Below the pieces are notes generated by a model. It was not told the origin of the DNA. It was given only the letters and a program-made list of their open reading frames with translations, and made no database searches. A stretch of 64,000 bases of DNA from Sambucus nigra (taxonomy: Eukaryota > Streptophyta > Magnoliopsida > Dipsacales > Adoxaceae). Position numbers and translations under genes: made by a program. Positions within the stretch are counted from its first letter, which is position 1. The number at the start of each line of letters is the position of its first letter. Below, piece after piece: positions 1-12,363 of this stretch. The stretch covers positions 122,511,810-122,575,809 of the forward strand of contig OX422220.1 of assembly GCA_949130495.1 (NCBI GenBank), in the 5' to 3' direction.

Positions 1-690
1 AGGCCTACCAATAAGCATGCTAAGGTCCATGCTGACCAACACCCCCAGGAGTATCCCGTTAGTTTTTACCTTATAGGGTTTCCTATTTAAGGAGTCCATA
101 ACCTCATTATCACGGACCTTTAACCTCGAAATCAGTAAGACAAATTTCATTACGCCACTTTCAGAACATTGTGTGTACATTCCTTTACCTCACCCTTACC
201 TCTCCTTTTATCACCACTCCCCTACCCTAAAAACTCAGTTGACACCTCTAAAAAAAATTAATTCAACTTATTTAGAAGATCCAGATTCTATTCATCCAAA
301 TTTATGAATTTAGTGTCATATCTTTTACCTTATTAATTAAAATTTTAGTATGTTTCTTAACTAATTCTTGTTCACTCACCTCTAATCATCTTTTTATTAT
401 TTATACACTCATAAACTTATTTTCATAAACTCAAAAATCTAAAAAGAGGGTTTAACTCATAAACCCCAAATTAGAGTTTGCTTCCACTTTTATTTATATT
501 TTCACCATTTGTGCACGCATTTTCACAAATTATAATAGAAAACTCTAGTTTCAGATTTATGGGTTAGACTAAACCATCATTCTCTTTTCAAACTGTGTCG
601 ACTTTTATACCGATTTTAACTATGTAACTGTCCTGGGTTTATATTGGGATTCGAGTCCTCATTTTTCCTTATTTCACTCTTCTCACTTCA
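1..690. other. AT-rich non-coding sequence
   Basis: No open reading frame, RNA gene or repeat family is recognisable here. The sequence is AT-rich with short pyrimidine runs and looks like ordinary plant intergenic DNA. Confidence 0.6.
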
Positions 691-699
691 TTATATATC

Positions 700-745
<46 letters not shown>
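691..745. repeat. compound microsatellite (AT)n(AG)n
   Basis: An uninterrupted AT dinucleotide run passes directly into an AG run. The same compound architecture, AT next to CT/AG, recurs at 1106-1180, 3223-3291 and 4308-4372. Confidence 0.95.
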
Positions 746-1105
746 CCCTCATACGTACCATGTCCATATACCGATTTTTTTTAAATAGTAAAAAAAATAT
801 TTTTGAGTTTATTTTTTTATATGGTACTTAAACATTTAAATGGACCCATGAAAAAATCAACTCAAAATAACTTCTTTTGCTTTTTTGAAAAATCGATCAA
901 ACTTTTAAAGCACTTTAAAAGTTGTGAAAGTTTGATCAATTTTTAAAAATAGAAAAAAAATATTTTGACACGATTGTTTTTGTATGGGTCCCTTAGAATG
1001 TTTAAATATCACATCAAAAGATTCAACTAAAAAATATATTTTATAATATTTTATTAAAATATGTTTGCGCTAATAAATGTGTAAACTTGGTATATATGAG
1101 AGCGT

Positions 1106-1180
<75 letters not shown>
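1106..1180. repeat. compound microsatellite (CT)n(AT)n
   Basis: About 15 CT repeats are followed directly by about 22 AT repeats. The open frame through it encodes only Ser-Leu and Ile-Tyr runs and is not a gene. Confidence 0.95.
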
Positions 1181-1184
<4 letters not shown>

Positions 1185-1466
1185 GTCTATCTATTTTTAC
1201 TATTTAGCAATCCCGTTGACATTCAAACTCACTTCCTTATAGTGAGTCAAGATCTGGTGCATCACTTATAGTCTATCTATTATTATCTACTTTATCTATT
1301 TATTTTATTTTCTACTAGTCCCGTTGACATGCGTACCCACTTATCCATATTGATTCATGATCTGGTTCATCGCTCATAGTGTATCCATTTTATTCATTTA
1401 CTTACCTTTTAGCAGTCATGCGTGTTCACTCTTTTATAGTGAGTCATTATCCGACGTATCCCTCAC
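1181..1466 (+). repeat. imperfect triple tandem repeat, units of about 90-108 bp
   Basis: Three diverged units start near 1181, 1269 and 1377. Each begins TAG(A)GT.TATC.ATTT, carries a CCCGTTGACAT-like or CAGTCATGCG block in the middle, then a TATAGTGAGTCA-type block and a final CTGGTGCATC-like block. The units differ in length by small indels. Function unknown; it resembles a decayed minisatellite beside the preceding microsatellite. Confidence 0.6.
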
Positions 1467-2696
1467 ATTTTGGCTAGTTTTATGCTTTTTTTCTTTCTTT
1501 TAATTATACTCCTTAGAATGACTCGTTCCCGTCTTCTACATAATGCGAACACGATGATTTCTCTCCTCACGCATTGTTCATATATATATACTAGCGGAAT
1601 GCCTGTGCCTAATTTCATGGGGTAAAATTTATCAAAGTACTGAATCGTGTATATTTTAAGTCAAAAAGTGTGTTTTACAATAGATATAAGTGAAAGCAAT
1701 TTAGAAATTTTAGGCAAAATTTTCTTTGTTTATAGAACTATCCACCGTATTGAAGAAATAAACAATACAACAACAATAGTCATAGTCTGACGAAAATTAC
1801 CTAGCAATCTGGGTACACAAATATAATCTAGATCAACCAAATTTTCACATTAATCATCTAAAACCAAATACAAAACTCAAACATCAATTTACGAACCATG
1901 AAACAAAGTCGACCTGTATAATAGATGATATACTAATAGTAGACAATGTGCCAATGACACAATGATAATTGCCCGTGCATAAAAGCACACTTGGTAAAGC
2001 ATACACTTGCGACACGACTCCAACAGGGGTAATTAAAATAAATGAATAAATAGATATATATGATAGTAAAACAGGTGAGACTTGCATTTTTTACGTAAGA
2101 TATAATATTTAGTCGGTGTAAAACATAAGTAGTTCTCTATCATTGTCTACCATGATCAAAATCATTAACACCCATTAAAGATGTCAATTGAATGTCAAGA
2201 AAGGTTCATATCTCCAACACTTCCACCAACTATAGCTTTCAAGAAATCTTCCATGAGAATTGGACTTTCTCTCCCATTCCTGTAAAATCAATGTGCTCTG
2301 TCATCACTTTTCCTATAGGGGATAGAGATTTCAAATATATTTCGTGAAATTTAAAAGTGGAAAATAAAAATCCCAGTAGTTATGGCCATAGAAGAGCAAT
2401 TATCAAATACTAAATATTAAAAAAACTTACATTTAAATAAGAATCAATTGTTACTACAGTTAATTCTGAATGCCACTCACATATTTGAAAAATAATTTAG
2501 TAGGATGCCTAAAAAATTAGACATAAAAAAATCACCACAAAAATTCAAGGTCAAACGGTTCGGAGGACATTGTAAATACGTGGGACTGGGTTTGCAACCC
2601 CCAAAATCATTCATGCACTAGGCATACATAATTATGTAATTTTACACAAGTAATTGTTTTTATTCTATCCATGCAATAGTTGTCAGTTGTAAAGAG
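1467..2696. other. non-coding sequence, nothing recognised
   Basis: AT-rich, without a credible coding region. A stretch near 1590-1610 (ACTAGCGGAATGCCTGTGC following an AT run) resembles the ends of some plant DNA transposons, but I find no matching second end. Confidence 0.5.
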
Positions 2697-2876
2697 TAAG
2701 GGCCTGTTTAGTTCTTTATTCAGAAAATTCGATTTAAACACTGTTTTTAAATACAGTTTTAAAATTCAGTTTTTTGTGTTTATAATTATTGGTGTGCGTT
2801 TGGTAAAGTTGTTTTTAAATACAGTTTTTTGAAAATTTGACAAAATTGACAAATATGTATATTTATATCATACATA

Positions 2877-2879
2877 TGC

Positions 2880-2911
<32 letters not shown>
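2877..2911. repeat. microsatellite (TG)n(TA)n inside the MITE
   Basis: A TG run is followed by a short TA run. It lies within the MITE interior. Confidence 0.9.
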
Positions 2912-2913
<2 letters not shown>

Positions 2914-2935
2914 GTATGTACATATAAACATACAT

Positions 2936-3222
2936 AAAACTTTCATACATACATGATACATGAATGTATACATACATACATACATACATACATACATACA
3001 TCATAAATTATATATATGTACATTTAATAACATGTATTTTTAGGTATATTTAATGAGGTATGTTGTGGAGTTTATATATATATATATATATATATAACTT
3101 TCATACATACATGATACATGAATGTATACATATACATACATACATACATCATAAATTATATACACGTACATTTAATATCATGTATTTTTAGATATATTTA
3201 ATGAGGTATGTTAGGGAGTTTA
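2936..3222 (+). repeat. tandem duplication, unit about 158 bp, with (ATAC)n
   Basis: The block from AACTTTCATACATACATGAT through ATTTAATGAGGTATGTT occurs at about 2936 and again at about 3095. The copies differ mainly in the number of CATA tetranucleotides and in a few point changes. The first copy ends in an AT run at 3073-3096, the second in the CT/AT microsatellite at 3223. Confidence 0.8.
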
Positions 3223-3223
3223 A

Positions 3224-3291
<68 letters not shown>
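3223..3291. repeat. compound microsatellite (CT)n(AT)n inside the MITE
   Basis: About 11 CT repeats followed by about 23 AT repeats. Confidence 0.95.
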
Positions 3292-3296
<5 letters not shown>

Positions 3297-3787
3297 ATGA
3301 TGTCGCATATATAATTCACTATAAAATTATATACATACATGAATTGATAATATTTTTTAATACATATGTACTATATGTATATTTTATATTATTTCATACA
3401 TTAATAATATATGTATAAAACTATATATAAGTATCATGTATCTATTGATAATATTATTTAACTTTATATTATTCCATACGTAATTTTGTGTATATGTACA
3501 TATATATTTTTTATTTATAAGAATTACACACATTAATGTATTATGTATGTATATTATATATTAAGGTATAATTGCTTTAAAATATTAAGAATGAATAATT
3601 CTGAGTTGAAAAATAAAAAAAAACAGATGTTATAAAACACCCAAAATCTGTTTTCTGAAAAACTTGATTATAACACAGGAATATTATAATTCTGTGTTTA
3701 AAAACAGGTTGTCAAACGAAGATTTTTATCAAAATTGTATTTAAACACAGAAAACAGAATTATAGTTGCAAACCAAATACGCCCTAA

Positions 3788-4308
3788 ACAATCTCTTATA
3801 AAGTTTGATGTCTTAAAAAGTGTGATAATCGATAACCTACCCAATTATTATACAACACATCAGAATTTTGCCCCAGCTAATATATTATAACCTTTATCAG
3901 TAAGTAAATAACAAAATGGCATTGATACTTTTAAAATTATTTATGTGACGTCATTATGGTGTTTTTCACTCCAAAATCAACATAGTAAAACTCATTACAT
4001 AAGGTAACATATACTTCCATCCAAAAAGTAAGAATGCCTACTGGTGCATTAGAAAGAAATGACCTTTTTTCAATGTCACATTTTGTTCTCTTCCAAATGC
4101 CAACGATTAGCTCAACATATTTAGGAAAGTAAAACCATTATTCAACCAAACTTTTAACAATAATATGAATTACTTTAATCGAATAGCGAAGGCCCCAGTT
4201 TTCAAACCGAATTACAACAATGTTCAATAAACTCGTACCTTTGTCTTTTAAGCTGAAATAGTTCCACCAAAAATAAGAAGATGAAAAAAGATTAGATGGA
4301 GTTGCCAT

Positions 4309-4374
<66 letters not shown>

Positions 4375-6044
4375 AGGGTGTACCCGTGTCATTTGCACGT
4401 CGACAAATTTGTTCCTGTAATATTTTTTACCCATGTGATAATTTGTTCCCGTGATAAATTCATTCTGATGTCGCCAATAGTACAAATATAAATACTATTA
4501 TGCTTATTGATTCACTCGTAAGGAAATCACATAATACAAAAAATTAAGCTTTGGTAATATTCAAAATATAAATAACATGCTTATAAATTAAGGTTCACAT
4601 GTAAAAGAGGCAACGTGATATCAAATTTTAAAATGTCTAGAAAAAGTTTTATCAATTAATTAATTTTTAATATGATTAATTGTTATAATAATTTTAAAAG
4701 ACTTTTTTATATAAATAATAATAGTTTATGAAATAAAGCAGTGTGTAGTATAATTATCCTTAGGTGTAGTCTGATTATCACCGGACACCCATGCTGTTAG
4801 GTTTTCTTGAGCCGTGTCCTTTTTTAAAAACTCATCCATTTAATTTCTAATAGATCAAATATATTCTGAGTTTTTATTGTGATAGTGGGCAACTATCTAA
4901 ATATGAAAATTCACTCAAATATTTTGTACTTCAAATTTACAAATCTATTTACTAAAATATAGAGATCAAGTTTAAATTTTAATATCAACTTGTATTTCAT
5001 ACATAAAAAAATATCGCAAGTATCAAAAGCTAAAAAAAAATATTTCTCACATAAGCAAAAGATTCAAATAAAAAATAATAGTCTGTTGAGATTGGGAGAG
5101 TAACCATTTAAAACACCTAAATCTAATAGTCTATGAAGCATGAGACAAAATGATATGAGCACATAAATTTAAAATACCCTAAATTTAAACTCCCCAAAAC
5201 AGTATTTAAAACCCCATAAATCAATCCCGAAACTTCCCAAAAATTTGTTACACCAAAGATACTAATTGAAACTTTATTCTCTGGCGATATCAACATATTG
5301 TCAGTATCTATGATTCATAATGTTTTTTTTATCCGAACCATATTTCATATGATGGTTGTACATTTTCTAGAATAAAAAGAAAAAGAAAAAAACATGTACG
5401 AACAAACACTGTTCATTCTCCACTATTTTCTATGGCGTCAAATTTCGACGTCCTTACATCATGTTTATCCACCCCTTGGCATCAAATCCCATCCCATTTA
5501 TTAAAAAAATTGAATCCAGCTGTTGATAGCAAAACCCAAGGAAAAAAAAATGATGACCCAAGCACTCAGATCGAGTAATTTTTCAACATTTACAGAAAAA
5601 CAAACTCACCAAGAATGGTCGGAGCTTACTACCCCATTCAAAAAATCAAACTCAGCTAAGAGTGATTAATAAAAATTTCTTTAATTATAATTTGACCCAT
5701 TTAATAAAAAGTATTACCTAATAAAAAAAGCATCTTTTTTCGTCATCATCAACCCCTGGATTCTTCAATCGATAAATGAAGTTGTAAAACTAAGAACAGA
5801 CTGATCAAGAGAAATCAAATTTGTATACAAACAAACAAACCAAATCAAATAATCATAAACCTTGTGATTTGTTTTACACCGGCTCTAAATCATTAATCAT
5901 AAACCTTGTGACAAATCTCAAATTTTGACTTCTCTTCACTCAGGTACCTTTAAAGCACTTGTATAGAAAACGTGGAAACAAAATAAGTGGATATAGACAT
6001 GGCTATTTAGGCACCCTCATCGAGAAACAATGCGGGTAATCCCC
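3788..6044. other. AT-rich non-coding sequence
   Basis: No gene is recognised. It contains the microsatellite at 4308-4372. Several reading frames are open only because of low-complexity sequence. Confidence 0.55.
4308..4372. repeat. compound microsatellite (AT)n(AG)n
   Basis: About 13 AT repeats are followed by about 19 AG repeats, the same order as at 691-745. Confidence 0.95.
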
Positions 6045-7542
6045 TATGACACCCCATAATATTTAAAATATATTGATCAGTTATGAATAATCCCAACAAT
6101 AAAGGCCTATCTCTAATGTCTTCGAGTATCACTTGTGCATACTAAGTATGTCCTTAGGCCATCTTGAACCTAAGACCTCATTAAGGCAATGAATAAATTA
6201 CCATGTTTACTCATCAATCATATACCCTAGCATACGCAAGACTATATAAAAGAAATATCACCATAATCTATCTCTAAAATAAGTACCTTGACGTGTGACC
6301 CGTGGGTAAAAATTGACTAAGGTATCTCGTCTATTCATTGAAGTACCAAAGCAGTATGAGTTGTCAAAATGGAATCACCCCTTAGTACGTTCTCCATGAG
6401 TAGTCACTCGTGGTATGCATTACATAAATAACATAACAAATAGTATCCATCTTAATCACAAAATTCAAGTCCCAACTAGAATTATCCACTTTAAGTCCAT
6501 TTAAAAGAATATTAGAAACCCGACCATTATCTTACATTACAGTCATCCAATTCATACTATGAATCAAGTCATGCGTATAAACTTAAGATAGAAGTTATTC
6601 CAAAAAAAAAACACTACATAAAAACTTCTCAAAAAATAAACAAGAGAAATTGATCAAATATCTTATGGTAGCGATCGACCGCTAGAATAGTACCGATCGA
6701 CCGCATGCTTCAGTATTTGCAAAAATTGTCCCTTCGAGGGTTGTCCCCTCCAACTCAACAAAAATCAATTAAAAACTCCACTAAAGACTAGAAAAACTTG
6801 GTATAAGATTCACATAAGATAGAGATAAGGTATTTACGCACAAAACATGTTTGGAATACAATTATATCAATAAAAACCTAATTAACGCTCAAGAACTCAA
6901 ATAAAACCCATTTTCTCTTTCAAGAACCTTAACATTTCAATTATCAATAATTTGATTTTAATTCTCTGCATACTAAGCATTAAATCCTAGGGTTTTTGAA
7001 TTGATTATATTAATAAATCAGGTGCTACATAAGATCTATTCAGACACATGATTTTTTTTTATTGTAAAATCCCCTCTCTTCCCTTTAGGCTTCTTTTGTA
7101 CAAGGTCTTAGATACTATTTTTTTTAGTTTTTTATTAAATGAGCCTCCTAATGGTTCAATGCTAACTCTTAAATTTCTAATTGGGATTTGGTTAAAATTA
7201 AGGTCTTAAGTAGCTAACCCAGAATGCCCCTTGACTAATCTAGAAGTCTCCAATGCATACTTAAGTCAAAAAAATCATCATCTTAAATACTCCTAACCCT
7301 TATAATCCATCATCCTTTTAACCAACAATAGTAAATAACACATATGCTAATTATTAGCCAAATTAGTCATAATTTACATGAATCTTAATCAAAATATTTA
7401 TTGATGTTTTTTTGTCTCTTAATTTATGCTCTCTTAATTTGCAAAATTTATTTAGATACTTATATATAAGTTGTGACATTTCATTTAACCCAAGAACACA
7501 TAATATTCTATTTATATATAGGGAAAAATATGTGGTATTACA
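6045..7542 (-). repeat. 3' LTR of element A
   Basis: The plus-strand copy starts TATGACACCCC (TGTGACACC in the partner at 17180) and ends GGTATTACA at 7542, so on the minus strand it runs TGTAATACC...GGTGTCATA. It is followed by a pyrimidine-rich stretch that is a polypurine tract on the coding strand. At 6670-6703 it carries two CGATCGACCGC motifs. Confidence 0.85.
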
Positions 7543-7560
7543 TTCCTCCTCCTTTTTCAA
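7543..7560 (-). promoter_or_regulatory. polypurine tract of element A
   Basis: On the minus strand the sequence directly upstream of the 3' LTR is AAAAAGGAGGAGGAA, the expected primer site for plus-strand DNA synthesis. Confidence 0.75.
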
Positions 7561-9334
7561 AGAATTTTGTCCCCAAATTTTTTAATATACGTGGCTAGAA
7601 TAACTTTAAAATCCTCACCGTATATCCTCTCCCCCCCCCCCTCCCAGGTGGACTCTTCCTCACCATGATGTCCTCATTGAACTCTCACTAGTGGAAAGAC
7701 CTTCGATAGTAAGGTCTGCACTTTACAATAAAGGAAATATTTGGGGTTTCTCTTTGTAACTAGCTTCCTGTTACAACTCTATCCCATCTAGATCTATATT
7801 CCGATACTCATTCTTACACCTCAAGAATTTCCTCAGCATGGATACGTAAAAAATTCCAGTTACCCTCTAAAGGTGATTGGACAATGCTAGATGATATGCC
7901 ATCGGCCTTACTATCTTAATAATCACGACGAGGCTTATGTATCGGGGAGGTAACTTCCACTTTGTTTAGATTCTAACCACCCCTTTCATTATGGATACTC
8001 TTAACAAAACTTGATCCCCCACTAGGAACTCTAATTTACTCCTCCTCTTATCAGCATAACTCTTCTAACGATCCTAATCTATCTTCATTCTCTCCCAAAT
8101 AAGTGACACTTTCTCATAAGTTTCTTTGACAATGTTTGGTGCAAACATTCGATGTTCCTTCGATCCTGCCGAAAAACTAGGTGAACGACATGGTCATCTA
8201 TATAATACCTCATACAATTCCATCCTGATCGTCTTCTGATGGCTATTATTGTAGGATAACTCAACAAGTGTACATATACATTCCAGTTGCCCTTGAGGTC
8301 CATGCAAGCCCTGAGCATATCATCCAACACTTGATTATGTTGGGCCATTTAACTATGGGTGAACATATGATCTCACACTCAATAAAACTACCATTGCATA
8401 CCTTAATACCTTCTAAAAATGGGAGATAAAAGTTCTACCCCATATCTGACACAATATCGAGTGGACCCTATGTAGTCTCACCAGCTCGGGAATGAATAAT
8501 TTTGTGTGCTTCTTTGTAGGGTCATAAGTTCTAATAGGTAGGCAATGGGACACCATCATAAGTAGATCCATAATAACCCAAATAGAATCATGATTGTGCT
8601 ACGACCTTGGTAACCCCATAATAAAATCCATCGAGATGTTTTTCCATTTACATTGAGGGTTCGCCAGATGTTATAAATATCCTACTGGTCGTTGGTGCTC
8701 AACCTTTACCGATTGACAAGTAGAACACCTAGACACATAATCAGCTATATATCTCCTCATTCCAATCCATCAATATGATCACCTCATATCTTGATACATC
8801 ATCTTCCTTGTAGGATGCACAGTGTACCGTAATCCATGAGCCTTGACTAATACCGTCCTTCTCACTTCTAGATCCTCCAACACTACTAGCCTCCCCTGGA
8901 ATCATAAAGCCCCATACATTCCAATCAAAGAGAAAGTAACTCCACCTGATTGTAACTCCTTTACATTTGCTTTACAAAAAACGATCCAACAACTTTGCCT
9001 GAACTACTCGTGAAATAATGGTCAGGATAACCGTCACCATAGCTATAAAAACATTTTCAAATCTATGTCCCTTCGTGAATTCTACCTCTCAGCCCAAAAA
9101 TCCGACAAGTCTTCTCCATATTTTTTCCATAAAGCGACTAATATAGCTATCAATCTATAATTCAATTAATCTAAAACCACATTTGCTTTCCTCGAGTGGT
9201 TTGGATCTAAAACTGATAGTTTTTACGAACACCAACCATCGCTTATGCCTCATACTCAAACCCCTCTGCGTGAACAAGTATTGGAGACTTTTGTCATTGA
9301 GGAACAACAAAAATCATTCTTCCAACAAATAATG
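7561..9334 (-). pseudogene. element A pol, 3' part: RNase H end and integrase (broken)
   Basis: The minus-strand reading frames recover recognisable Gypsy pol blocks interrupted by stops and shifts. From 9334 downward: an RNase H segment with DKSLQYLFTQ and MRHKRWLVFVK (cf. DHKSLQYLF in intact elements); then the integrase zinc-binding region around 8650-8790 (YWWIGMRRYIADYVSRCSTC and CQSVKVEHQRPVGY); then QVLDDMLRACMDLKGNW near 8340. The longest open piece is 8085-8348. A poly-C run at 7629-7641 adds a likely indel. The RNase H domain is cut at 9334 by element B. Confidence 0.8.
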
Positions 9335-12300
9335 TGTGATACCCGTATTTTTTATGGATTTTAATTATGAGATTTAATTAAATAAAATTATTTTTAATTA
9401 TGGGATTAATAAAATTAATTTGGGATAATTAATTGGAAATTAATTCAGATTTTAAATAACTAGAGAGACGAGAGTTAGTAATTGATTATGATGATAATGT
9501 TGAATATTACTGAGTGAATATGGTAATATATGATTATTGAATTTATTAATATTATCATGGGTTATAAATACGGCAATTCGGAAATTAAGCTGGGACGCGC
9601 GTGTCAGTCGCGTCAGGAATCAATTTAATGGATTTAAAAGTAAATTATTTTTATGTAATCCGTATGATCATTTTGAGTGTGCTAACGTGTCCGTAAGGGT
9701 CAAGATAGTCATAAAACACTAGCCGGGGATTTAGTTTGGGTCCCGGGACATTTTTAGGCCTAACCGGCAACTAGGGAGGGTATTTTAGTCATTTTAAATT
9801 TCAATGAATAGTGACCTACGAAAATTAGGTGTTATTTATTAGCCAACCTTAGGGCCACTAGGGCCATTATCTATCAAAACTAAAAAGTGGGCAACGTGAA
9901 TAGAGAGGACAAGTTCCAAGGGTTTCCATGGCCATAGCCACCACACACCACCACTATCGCCGGATTTGTGACCGAAAAGAGAAAGAGAACCAACCTATAT
10001 TCTCTTCAAAGGATCAGAATCTTCATGCCCAAGCAAGTGATTTAACTTATTATGATTCAAAAAATATATTATCCATGTACTTTAGAATTGGAGACTAGAC
10101 TTGGAAAATTGAGAATTTTATAAATTGGGAGAAAACATTGAATATGGGTAGGTTTTGCATGTAGATGGAATTCTGGTATGTAGAGACAATGAAATTCTAA
10201 TCCATGTGCACAGATTCACAAAATAATGTTGAGAAATTCGATGTTCTTGAAGAGATTTTGAAGAACTAGGTTTAGAGGAATATTTATGACTTTTGATCCA
10301 ATAAACTATTAATTCATGATGGTTTAATGATTCCAAAACATTAGAGATTGTGGAAACGTGTTGGTGTAATGAGTAGTATACTTAGTTGGGAGTTTGGGAC
10401 GTTGAAATGGAAGATTTGGGGTGTAAATTTGGAGAACCCATAACTGTGTAAAGAATTTCTGGGCAAACAGCTGCTTTATCGATCGATTGACTCAAGAATG
10501 TCGATCGATCGTTTCGATCGATCGACCCTTTGCCTTCGATCGATTGACCCCTCGTGATTTTTGAAAGTTTTTCGCTTTAAAGTTTAATATAAATTCGAAA
10601 CCTAAAATAATTCTTAGGGTGATTAATATAGTATTGTTGGACTTAGTTAAGGTCAGTAGGGTCTTAGTTGATTCCTGAAAAAATGGTGTACCTTATGGAA
10701 TTGAATATCATTACTTACGAGGGTCCACCGAGTGAGGTACGGTTAGAAATCGTTCAAATTGAGACTTAATGAAAACAAATGACGATATAAGGATAGGAAC
10801 AGTAATAAAGGGACTTTAAGTTACTGAGATTACATTAGAAACTAATAGGAGACTTAGTAACCTTTTAGGGTAGGTTTAGGTACTCAAATTGATACGACGA
10901 GATACTTATCAAGCTAAATCTATATTATGTAGGATTTTCGGGATAAACTTACTACGTATGAGACTTATAAGATGGAATGCGTGAATATCTATATTTATAT
11001 ATGATTACTTAGGTTGTGTGAATGCCTAGTGTGTGGATTTCTTATATGTATGACATACCTACCATACTTGCTATCACGGGACGTTGGCTTTCAAAAAAGG
11101 ACCATCTGATCTTTGTGTGCCTATGGGTGGATTTAGATTGGTAACTTAAGGACATAGGACTATGAATGACTTATTTGTGAGTTAATAAGTCAGTTGACCA
11201 TGGGAGCATTGGTATGTATGTAACCTATGGGTATGTAAACTATGTTCACCTCCAATATGTGTGATTTTGTTATTTGAAAGGGTTCCAGAGTGATTCAGAA
11301 CACGTAGTCCTTATGTACGTAATGTACCGGGATTTGATTGCAGAGTATGTGTGCACCGAAGCTTAGCCTATGGGTGTCATATATGTATATATGTATTGAG
11401 AGTGATTTATATATATACTTGTGACTGGTTCACTATTGCATAGTAGACGTGAATAACTAAGATGTTTGAATGGGATACGAAAATGAGCAGTTAAATAACA
11501 CTTGTGATGAGAAATTTAATGAATGTGAATGTGAGATATCAATATAACTTGTTTGTGTAATACGAGTAGACACCTTATATTAGGATATGAAAGCAGGGGT
11601 TAGTGCAGACTAGTTAGATAATGACATAACTAGGATGGGTTAAAGGTATACGTTAAGCGTTAACGTTAGTTGAGAGGTGAGAAACTCATGTGAGAGTACG
11701 CAACTAACATGTATATAATATTTACTGTTTAATGCAATTAAACACTTGTTATATTTTTAAACTGTTTTCACCTCAGGCTCTGACATGTTTGCTTTCAAAT
11801 CTATTTTTCTTGTAAAACCTTTTAGGTGTCCAGCCACAGGGACGCCAAGCATAGGAGTTTCATTTCATTGACGTGTCGTAGCTATTGTGGAAGTTACAGG
11901 ATCTTGGTATTAGAAGCCTCCACATTCGACACTTGATTCTATTCAGGGTTGCTCATCTGTTAGGGCATGTCGCCCATTTCCATTTAGAGATAGTATTCTC
12001 AGACTTGCAGTTTTAATTAAGTTTTGGATTCATCTATTTATTCAAACTTTGTATTGAGATTTATTCAGTATTTGGATTATTCAGGAGTTTTACTCATAAC
12101 TCATTTTATTTATTCCATTATTATTCTGTTGTGATTGTGATGTGGATGTGGTGCATTTAGCTTATAATTAATTGGTTGCATGTTAATCTAATTTAATAAA
12201 ATTTGGAACTTCACTATTTTAAATATTAGGTGGTTAGTAATTAATTAAGTTCTTTCGACAGTGATGCTATGAACTAAACCAACTTGACATTTTGCATTGA

Positions 12301-12349
12301 TTTAAATAAAGGTGTAGCTACCCGGTATTTCATTAGTCGGGGTGTCACA
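9335..12349 (+). repeat. 5' LTR of element B (about 3.0 kb)
   Basis: TGTGATACCCG...GGGGTGTCACA, 3015 bp. It belongs to the same broad long-LTR superfamily as LTRs C, E and those of J, with shared blocks such as the TAGGTGYCCAGCCACARGGRCG segment near the 3' end and the terminal CCGGTATTTMATTAGTCGGGGTGTCACA. Length and layout fit Tekay/Del chromoviruses. Small frames inside it (9537, 10118) are not genes. Confidence 0.85.
10479..10550. repeat. TCGATCGA palindrome cluster in LTR B
   Basis: Four TCGATCGA-type motifs occur within about 70 bp, several ending TCGACC or TTGACC. The cluster lies 1144-1215 bp from the LTR start and is strikingly CpG-rich against AT-rich surroundings. See the matching clusters in LTRs C, E and J. 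Confidence 0.9.
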
Positions 12350-12351
12350 AG

Positions 12352-12363
12352 TGGTATCAGAGC
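12352..12363 (+). promoter_or_regulatory. primer binding site of element B (initiator tRNA-Met)
   Basis: TGGTATCAGAGC, two bases after the 5' LTR, complements the 3' end of plant initiator methionine tRNA, the usual primer for chromovirus Gypsy elements. Confidence 0.9.

Larger units (their letters stand above)
2700..3784 (+). mobile_element. PIF/Harbinger-like (Tourist-type) MITE, TSD TAA
   Basis: The left end reads GGGCCTGTTTAGTT and the reverse complement of the right end reads GGGCGTATTTGGTTT, an imperfect terminal inverted repeat typical of Tourist/PIF-Harbinger MITEs. TAA flanks it at 2697-2699 and 3785-3787 as the expected 3-bp TSD. Subterminal blocks (AAACACAGAAAACAG and its complement) are also inverted. 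The interior is non-coding and unusually long for a MITE because it has filled with microsatellites and an internal tandem duplication. The class is inferred from the ends; no transposase is present. Confidence 0.75.

Noticed and set aside
1077..1271. Frame through the CT/AT microsatellite
   Set aside because: Encodes only dinucleotide-derived runs; the same applies to 2786-3004, 4138-4485, 56034-56429, 57185-57572 and 57508-58097 where they cross simple repeats.
1590..2110. DNA transposon beginning ACTAGCGGAATGCC
   Set aside because: Only one end resembles a known terminus; no inverted partner or TSD found.
6660..6710. CGATCGACC motifs in the LTR of element A as an exact member of the 1.1-kb cluster series
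   Set aside because: The motif is related, but the offset (about 840-870 bp) and LTR length differ, so it is only supporting evidence.
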